12,253 bases of DNA from Burkholderiales bacterium (GTDB lineage Bacteria > Pseudomonadota > Gammaproteobacteria > Burkholderiales > UBA11063): NCBI GenBank assembly GCA_020697025.1, contig JAJFBO010000010.1, positions 1-12,253 on the forward strand, read 5' to 3'. The position numbers and the translations under genes were made by a program. This document shows, piece after piece, positions 7,444 to 12,253 of this stretch. Each line of letters starts with the position of its first letter. Position 1 is the stretch's first letter. The notes beneath the pieces are model-generated. The model was not told the origin of the DNA, ran no database searches, and saw only the letters and a program-made list of their open reading frames with translations.

Positions 7444-10400
7444 ATGAGATCTTTATTTCTAATAATAATATCTACACTATGTTTAATACAGGTAAGTTGT
7501 GTTGGCGATAGCAATAATACAAATAATAATGTAGACAACATTGACAATATTGTGCAATTGAGTCCTAGTAGCTCAATTCCGCTTCCGCAGACAAAAAATA
7601 AATTAGTTAGTTTTATGGTTGCTACCAATAATAGTGAGAATGAGTTATCTTTAGCTGGTATATATACTCAGGATAATCAGGGTAATTTAGAGCGCATTAC
7701 TGGAAATAACTTGATTGATGCATCAGCCTGTTCTACTTTACAAGCAAATAACACATGCCAGATTAGATTTTATCCGCAAGTTGAGAAAAGTTATTTATTG
7801 GTATTAAAATTTAGTGATAATCAGGGACATAACTACACTAGTAAACAGCTAATTAATGTCAAGAAACCTGTTATTTCCGAAAATGGGTTTACTTATTTTA
7901 AAGATAATTTAAATCTTCTACTGCCTAATCATGGTAAAAATACATTATCTTTTCCTATAGTTTTAGATGATAATTATAAAGATGTTATGGCTTATGTTAC
8001 TGATAGTTCTCTAAAAACAGAAGTTGTTTGTGCTAATGAACCCGGAGAAATACAATATACTAAAGGCACAATGTGTACTGTATTTATAAGTGGTTCCTGG
8101 GATGATATAAATGTAGATAAAAAAGTTGATCAATTAATTATTAAAGGTGTAAAGCAAACTGCACAAGGTGAAAATAACACAAATCAATTTATCCAAAACT
8201 TAATGATTACTACAAGTAATGTGGGTAATATTATTACTTCTGCCTTTAATCCTGTAATAAATCCTGCAGATGGGGCTTCTGGTAACAAGCAATTAATCAC
8301 ATTGTATAATAATGGAGTTAGTTCAGTAAGTTTAATCAAGATTTATGCCCCCTCACCAATAGTAATTAGTCCGGGCACTACTCCATGCAATGAATCTATG
8401 GCTGCTGGAAGTTTCTGCAATTTTTATGTAAATGTCACTCCTGGTTTATCTACAAGCGGGCAAGCTCCAGTATCAATATCTTACAATAATTCATCGAATA
8501 TAAATTTAATTAACCTTACAATTGTTTATATAGTGACTCCGGCATCTCCTAGTGTGCAGGTTTCTACAAATGGTGATTTTTTAAATAGTTTTGTTGGAGA
8601 TGGCGTTTTAACTAATGTTATATTAATCACTAACACAGGCAATATAACCTTAAATAATCTTACATTTAATAATTTAAATACACAGAATTCAGCTATGAAT
8701 TATGGTGCAGCAGGAACAACCTGTGTTACAGGACAGTCATTAGCTCCAAATGCCAGTTGTGTAATGGTAATTGGGTATTATCCCCAGACTACCCAGGCAG
8801 TCGGGAATGTCAATATTTATCCTATATTTTCGTATACTTTAAATGGTACAACTCAATCATATACATCAGCAGCAATAGCTATTGCTTACTCTGCAGTTAA
8901 TACTTCCCTATATGTGGTGGTAGGGGATTTTGGCAGTGTAGTTAGTGCTACTGATGTGGCAACATGGGTTGTAAACAATAAACCGCCATTTGTTAATAAT
9001 ACTATAATTGGCCAGGCGTTTACCCAGGGAGAGTCCGGCTTATATGTGCTGGGGCTTTCTGCGACCAATACTGGTACGCTTTATACTTCACCTGGCGGAA
9101 TTATCTGGAATGTGGATCCTAGCTCACCAGGTGCACTATCAGTATTAAGTATATTATATGATGGGATTAATTATATTGTTGCCGGAGGTATTTCTTCCAG
9201 ATCCATAGTTACTAACCCTACAGTATTTGGTGGAACCTGGGTTACACGGGTGACTGCTGCTCCAGGATCAACAATAAATAATTTATTTAAAGCAAGTAAT
9301 GGCTATATTGCTACACTAAGTACAGCTGCCAATTTGTTAACTTCTATAAATGGTACAACATGGACTACAAGATCTGTAACTGGTAATTATTTTACTTCTT
9401 TATGGGACGGAAGTACATATTATGCTTTTGGCACCGCAGGAGCTTGTGCTTCTTCTAATATTTTGACCACATGGACGCGAAGAGCTAATATTGCAACCAC
9501 ATTTACAGCAAGGGGCTCAGTATATAATAACGGCCTTTATGTAGTTGTGGGTAGTAGTACTGAATTCAAAACCGTGTATACTACTACCAACCCGCAAAGT
9601 GTTGCCTGGACTGCACGGATGACTCCGGTAACAACTCAATTAAATAGTATTGTATATGCAAAAAATCAATATGTAACAGTTGGTAATGCAGGGGTTATTC
9701 TTACTTCTCCAGACGCTATGACCTGGACCAGGCAGGCAGCTGGAGAAACTTCTGCAAATTTAATGACTGTATACTATGACGGTACATATTTTTGGGCAGT
9801 TGGGACAGCAATAATCCTGGTATCCACAGATGGAATAAATTGGAGCAGGGCAACTTTAAATAGTATAACTTATAATGGCACTAATTATATTGCTGTTGGT
9901 TCTGCAGGCCTCATACATACATCACCTAATTTGACTTCGTGGACAAATAGAACCTCTGGCACAACCAATTTTTTACGGGATATACAATGTGTAACTTCTA
10001 ATTTTTGCATGACTGTTGGAGATAATGGAATAATACTAACTACTAATGATGGTGGTATTACCTGGACGACCGCTATATCTGGTACTACAGCTAATTTAAT
10101 GAGCTTTACATGCGGGTTGAATAATTGTGTAGCAGTAGGAGTTAATGGATCAAGTGGAGTAGTTGTTTCGACGGTTAGCCTTGCCAGCAGCAGCTGGAAT
10201 ATAGCGGCTAACACTGCTAGTGGATTAAATTCGGTAAGCTATTTAAAAAGCCCACAAGGCTCAGCTGGTAATTTGTTTGTTGCAGTTGGGGCTGGTGGCT
10301 CAATAGTAACCTCTCCTGATGGGGTAACTTGGACAACAAGAACATCTGGTAAGACAGTAGAACTTAATTCTGTTACATGTTCCAATGGCACCACTAATGG

Positions 10401-10656
10401 TTGCATTGCAGTTGGCAATAGTGACGGGGCAGTCGGAGTGATCCTAACTTCATTAGATGCAAAAACCTGGATACAACAAACTGCTGGAGTACCAAATACA
10501 AATTTAAATTCAGTAGTATATTATGGAGGCAACTGCATTATAGCGGGTGATTCAAATACTTTACTAACTTCACCAAATTGTATTACATGGACAGCACGTA
10601 CTTCCAATATAACGGCGACCACTGCAGTAAATCTTCGTAAAGCTATTGCATATTGA
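7444..10656 (+). CDS. putative surface lipoprotein: four Ig-like modules plus ~14-blade beta-propeller
   Basis: A 1070-residue exported protein. The leader MRSLFLIIISTLCLIQVSC19 is lipoprotein-like but has Gln at -3. An in-frame stop at 7432-7434 makes 7444 the only upstream ATG, although its ribosome site is weak. Residues ~25-485 are four Ig-like modules with cysteine pairs 96/105, 196/211, 315/325 and 427/439, colinear with the upstream protein (compare NVGNIITSAFNPVINPADGAS with NVGNLVTSASNPVINPANGAS). From residue ~489 to the end are about 14 repeats of ~40 residues: LNSVxYxGxxYIAVGxxGxIxTSPDGxTWTxRTSG. This is a BNR/Ycf48/sialidase-like propeller pattern. The terminal VNLRKAIAY looks like the first strand of another blade. 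No sialidase active-site set was recognised. A binding or adhesin role is inference. It may share a transcript with the upstream gene (83-bp gap). Confidence 0.85.
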   Translation: MRSLFLIIISTLCLIQVSCVGDSNNTNNNVDNIDNIVQLSPSSSIPLPQTKNKLVSFMVATNNSENELSLAGIYTQDNQGNLERITGNNLIDASACSTLQANNTCQIRFYPQVEKSYLLVLKFSDNQGHNYTSKQLINVKKPVISENGFTYFKDNLNLLLPNHGKNTLSFPIVLDDNYKDVMAYVTDSSLKTEVVCANEPGEIQYTKGTMCTVFISGSWDDINVDKKVDQLIIKGVKQTAQGENNTNQFIQNLMITTSNVGNIITSAFNPVINPADGASGNKQLITLYNNGVSSVSLIKIYAPSPIVISPGTTPCNESMAAGSFCNFYVNVTPGLSTSGQAPVSISYNNSSNINLINLTIVYIVTPASPSVQVSTNGDFLNSFVGDGVLTNVILITNTGNITLNNLTFNNLNTQNSAMNYGAAGTTCVTGQSLAPNASCVMVIGYYPQTTQAVGNVNIYPIFSYTLNGTTQSYTSAAIAIAYSAVNTSLYVVVGDFGSVVSATDVATWVVNNKPPFVNNTIIGQAFTQGESGLYVLGLSATNTGTLYTSPGGIIWNVDPSSPGALSVLSILYDGINYIVAGGISSRSIVTNPTVFGGTWVTRVTAAPGSTINNLFKASNGYIATLSTAANLLTSINGTTWTTRSVTGNYFTSLWDGSTYYAFGTAGACASSNILTTWTRRANIATTFTARGSVYNNGLYVVVGSSTEFKTVYTTTNPQSVAWTARMTPVTTQLNSIVYAKNQYVTVGNAGVILTSPDAMTWTRQAAGETSANLMTVYYDGTYFWAVGTAIILVSTDGINWSRATLNSITYNGTNYIAVGSAGLIHTSPNLTSWTNRTSGTTNFLRDIQCVTSNFCMTVGDNGIILTTNDGGITWTTAISGTTANLMSFTCGLNNCVAVGVNGSSGVVVSTVSLASSSWNIAANTASGLNSVSYLKSPQGSAGNLFVAVGAGGSIVTSPDGVTWTTRTSGKTVELNSVTCSNGTTNGCIAVGNSDGAVGVILTSLDAKTWIQQTAGVPNTNLNSVVYYGGNCIIAGDSNTLLTSPNCITWTARTSNITATTAVNLRKAIAY
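8908..10653 (+). repeat. protein-level repeat array: ~14 BNR/Ycf48-like propeller blades
   Basis: Within the 7444 gene, blades recur about every 40 codons with the core [VIL]A-x-G-x-x-G-x-[IV]-x-x-[ST]-x-D-x-x-x-W. Best copies are near LNSIVYAKNQYVTVGNAG, LNSITYNGTNYIAVGSAG and the DGVTWTTRTSG segment. The first blade begins at its second strand (LYVVVGDFGS) and the C terminus supplies an unpaired first strand, as expected for ring closure. Blades 10, 11 and 13 have cysteine pairs across the first hairpin (849/855, 890/895, 979/987); blade 14 has 1031/1046. Blade count is by eye and could be off by one. Confidence 0.7.
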
Positions 10657-10670
10657 TTGTAATGGATAAT

Positions 10671-10698
10671 TTGCAGCTCCAAGAATAATAAATATAAT
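10671..10698 (+). promoter_or_regulatory. promoter candidate for the 10748 propeller gene
   Basis: TTGCAG (10671-10676), a 16-bp spacer and a perfect TATAAT (10693-10698) lie 49 bases before the start codon. A second overlapping TATAAT sits at 10698-10703. In DNA this AT-rich the -10 match alone is weak evidence; the spaced -35 match improves it. Confidence 0.4.
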
Positions 10699-10721
10699 AT
10701 AATTATTTAAATTATTATATT
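10691..10721. other. AT-only imperfect palindrome over the -10 region
   Basis: Arms 10691-10696/10716-10721 and 10699-10704/10710-10715 pair perfectly around a five-base loop, with a two-base bulge at 10697-10698. It contains the -10 hexamer, so it may be an operator, or a GC-free terminator for the preceding gene. It could also be chance in AT-rich DNA. Confidence 0.3.
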
Positions 10722-10747
10722 AATTACTTTTCAGGAGAAAATTTTTT

Positions 10748-11788
10748 ATGAAATTCTTAATTAAAATAGCAATTCTTTCATGCTGTATCTTTAAAGCTAA
10801 TGCAAGTGTACATTGTTACTCAGATAAATGTAGGCTTATTTTAGAACATAAGACCAAATCGCCGATAAAAAATTTTTCGGCAGATAGTTTATATAGTTTA
10901 GATGGAACACCCGTAAATATTGTAACTAATAAAAACAATATAATATATGCCGGAACATTTGCTGGAAAAGTTTGGCAACTTGTCGAAAATAACTGGACTC
11001 AGTTAAGAGGTGCTGGTCCAGGCGGATCCCTGGATGGACAATTTGTGTCTACAATCAATATTGAAAGTAATAATATATATGTAGGCACAGCCTCGGGATA
11101 TGTATGGAAAAGAACCCAGAACAGCTGGACAAAGCTATCAGGCAGTGACAGGGCTGGCACCTTGGATGATAGTTGTATAAATTCTTTAATTAATGTTAAT
11201 GGGGCACTCTACGCCGGGACAGATAAAGGAACGGTCTTGAAATATATTAATGAAGTCTGGATTCCATTAGCAGGTTCTGGTTATGAAGGCACTGTAGATT
11301 CAACTTCAATTGGATCTTTAACAAAAGATAGTACTGGAAAAATTTATGCCGGGACTTTTCACGGTAATATATGGGAATACTTAAATGAGTCATGGGCGCA
11401 AATTGGTTATGCAGAAAGTTTAGGAAACACATCAGCCTGGGTGGTGGCCGTTGACAGCTCAAATAATCTATATACTGGAAATTTTGGAGGCGAGTTCTGG
11501 AGGTATACTTCGGAAGCTGGCAGCTGGCAGCAATTTTCTGGTAGTGGTTCTGGCGGATCTATAGATAATAGTATAATCTGGTCAATAGCTTTTATGGGTA
11601 CAACTCCACTTGTAGCTACTAAAAATGGCAATGTATGGCAATACACTAATAATAATTGGGAAAAGTTGAATACTTTAGATGGAAGTATGGTCTGGAGCTT
11701 AACTGTTGATTCGTTCGGCAATTTATACGCCGGTACAGATAGTGGAAATGTGTGGCTATTTAATAATGGTAGCTGGCAGTCAATCTAG
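10748..11788 (+). CDS. secreted seven-bladed beta-propeller protein with H-C-x4-C head
   Basis: A 346-residue exported protein. The signal peptide is residues 1-19 (cut after ANA). The start is fixed by AGGAGA at 10733-10738, nine bases upstream. The mature protein opens SVHCYSDKCR (C23 and C28), then a short linker. Residues ~56-346 are seven repeats of ~38-47 residues: [IV]xSLxxxxGxLYAGTxxGxVWxYxNxxWxxLxGSGxxGSLDxx. YAGT, G-x-V/I-W and a second W recur in nearly every copy. Seven copies fill one complete ring. The last blade ends at NGSWQSI with no anchor or transmembrane segment, so the protein is probably periplasmic or released. The repeats recall lectin-like tectonin/tachylectin propellers, but sugar binding is inference. 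A paralogue begins 245 bp downstream. Confidence 0.88.
   Translation: MKFLIKIAILSCCIFKANASVHCYSDKCRLILEHKTKSPIKNFSADSLYSLDGTPVNIVTNKNNIIYAGTFAGKVWQLVENNWTQLRGAGPGGSLDGQFVSTINIESNNIYVGTASGYVWKRTQNSWTKLSGSDRAGTLDDSCINSLINVNGALYAGTDKGTVLKYINEVWIPLAGSGYEGTVDSTSIGSLTKDSTGKIYAGTFHGNIWEYLNESWAQIGYAESLGNTSAWVVAVDSSNNLYTGNFGGEFWRYTSEAGSWQQFSGSGSGGSIDNSIIWSIAFMGTTPLVATKNGNVWQYTNNNWEKLNTLDGSMVWSLTVDSFGNLYAGTDSGNVWLFNNGSWQSI
10913..11785 (+). repeat. protein-level repeat array: seven propeller blades
   Basis: Seven copies of the YAGT...G-x-V-W...W blade span residues 56-346 of the 10748 gene. Starts are near VNIVTNK, VSTINIE, INSLINV, IGSLTKD, WVVAVDS, IWSIAFM and VWSLTVD. Blades 1-3 and 5 share the Gly/Ser/Asp-rich connecting loop (G-x-G-x-x-G-[ST]-[LVI]-D type); it is altered in blade 4 (AESLGNTSA) and shortened in blade 6. 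This repeat family is distinct from the blades of the 7444 gene. Confidence 0.8.
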
Positions 11789-11801
11789 CCGGATTATTTT
11801 T

Positions 11802-11833
11802 ATAAGTAGCTGTACTTATAGGCAGCTACTTAT
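11802..11833 (+). terminator. hairpin after the seven-blade propeller gene
   Basis: A perfect 11-bp stem, ATAAGTAGCTG at 11802-11812 with CAGCTACTTAT at 11823-11833, around a ten-base loop, 13 bases after the stop codon. A T-run (11843-11847) follows only after about nine bases, so this is a plausible but not classical intrinsic terminator. Confidence 0.5.
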
Positions 11834-11935
11834 TATAAGAAATTTTTATCAACTTTACTATTTGGCAGTGTATAATATACAACTCCTTTAATAAAAAATA
11901 TAATTTATTAATTCAAACAATACTTTAAGTAAATA

Positions 11936-11968
11936 CATTTTCCCTGTAGTTTTAACGCTGGGAAAATG
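11936..11968. other. inverted repeat upstream of the second propeller gene
   Basis: CATTTTCCC at 11936-11944 pairs perfectly with GGGAAAATG at 11960-11968 around a 15-base loop. It lies just upstream of the candidate promoter at 11978-12007. It could be an operator, a second terminator for the preceding gene, or a leader structure if transcription starts further upstream (a TATAAT is present at 11871-11876). Confidence 0.4.
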
Positions 11969-11977
11969 GATTTATAC

Positions 11978-12007
11978 TTGGTATTAATCTGTTTTTTTAA
12001 TTATATT
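11978..12007 (+). promoter_or_regulatory. promoter candidate for the 12034 gene
   Basis: TTGGTA (11978-11983), an 18-bp spacer and TATATT (12002-12007, five of six consensus) would start transcription near 12014, giving a leader of about 20 bases that contains the GGAGA ribosome site. The match is moderate in AT-rich DNA. Confidence 0.3.
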
Positions 12008-12033
12008 TAACCAATTTTTGGAGACACTTTTTA

Positions 12034-12253
12034 ATGAAATCTTTTATCAGAATATTAATCTTATTTTTCTGCGCAGTTACAGCTGGGGCAAATGTCCATT
12101 GTTTTTCTTATAAATGTAAGATGATGCTTGAGCAGCGTCATAAACCGCAAAATCTTTCGATTAAATTAATGAATGATGGAGCAGTATATACCTTAGCCAA
12201 TAAAAACGGAAAAGTTTATGCCGGAACGTTTGCCGGGAAAGTATGGGAAAATG
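12034..12253 (+). CDS. second secreted propeller of the H-C-x4-C family, 3' end cut by window
   Basis: Seventy-three codons are visible before the window ends. The start is supported by GGAGA at 12020-12024, nine bases upstream, the same spacing as in the preceding paralogue. The signal peptide is MKSFIRILILFFCAVTAGA with a cut near residue 19. The mature head NVHCFSYKCKMMLEQRHK aligns with SVHCYSDKCRLILEHKTK of the 10748 protein. After a linker about six residues shorter, the first blade begins: VYTLANKNGKVYAGTFAGKVW against VNIVTNKNNIIYAGTFAGKVW. The coding DNA over the blade core is also closely similar. This is therefore a tandem paralogue, presumably another full propeller, but its length and blade number cannot be seen. 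Confidence 0.85.
   Translation, partial: MKSFIRILILFFCAVTAGANVHCFSYKCKMMLEQRHKPQNLSIKLMNDGAVYTLANKNGKVYAGTFAGKVWEN

Noticed and set aside
9885..10214. Minus-strand reading frame of 109 codons inside the propeller gene
   Set aside because: It lies wholly opposite a strongly patterned repeat-coding region, has no ribosome site and has no recognisable protein features; the repeats themselves keep the opposite frame open.
8908..10653. Sialidase enzyme identity for the BNR-like repeats
   Set aside because: The repeats resemble BNR/Asp-box blades, but I could not identify the arginine triad and other catalytic residues of sialidases; a binding propeller fits better.
11407..11721. Minus-strand reading frame of 104 codons inside the seven-blade gene
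   Set aside because: It is the antisense shadow of conserved YAGT...VW repeats, with no independent support.
11706..11891. Plus-strand 61-codon frame running off the end of the seven-blade gene
   Set aside because: It starts inside the last blade in another frame, crosses the terminator hairpin and has no ribosome site.
4311..12253. A defence, toxin-antitoxin or conflict system built from the surface proteins
   Set aside because: There is no nuclease, toxin, immunity, recombinase or signalling domain; the genes encode only exported structural or binding modules.

Overview
The window is AT-rich DNA (roughly one third G+C by eye) from a Gram-negative bacterium. It carries lipoprotein-type and Sec-type signal sequences and an ABC metal importer with a periplasmic binding protein. 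The binding protein resembles, from memory of the family, versions found in beta- and alphaproteobacteria. The low GC and the Asn/Thr-rich exported proteins would fit a low-GC betaproteobacterium (Neisseriales/Aquella-like) or a low-GC gammaproteobacterium. This is a guess; no rRNA or other phylogenetic marker is present. No tRNA, insertion sequence or CRISPR array was seen.

Layout. (1) Positions 1-1296 hold the 3' part of an ABC exporter half-transporter, cut by the window edge. (2) Positions 1358-1915 encode a small exported protein of unknown function. (3) On the minus strand, 4310-1980 is a compact three-gene metal-ion import operon: binding protein, then ATPase, then permease, with 4-bp and 14-bp overlaps. 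(4) A 305-bp divergent intergenic region has outward-facing extended -10 promoters and several short repeats. (5) On the plus strand, 4616-7360 and 7444-10656 encode two large paralogous cell-surface proteins with lipoprotein-like leaders. (6) Positions 10748-11788 encode a small secreted seven-bladed beta-propeller. A second copy of the same family starts at 12034 and runs off the end.

The interesting part is 4.6-12.25 kb. The two large proteins share a stalk of Ig-like modules, each with one cysteine pair (C...C-x-[VI]-x-[VF]), as in ASPM-SPD-2-Hydin or choice-of-anchor D modules. They differ at the distal end. The first has seven modules. The second has four modules followed by about fourteen blades of a BNR/Ycf48-like propeller. 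The adjacent small propellers carry a conserved N-terminal H-C-x4-C head. Together they look like an expanding set of exported modular surface or adhesin-like proteins. Their ligand and function cannot be read from the sequence, and no functional link to the metal importer is shown beyond the shared intergenic region.
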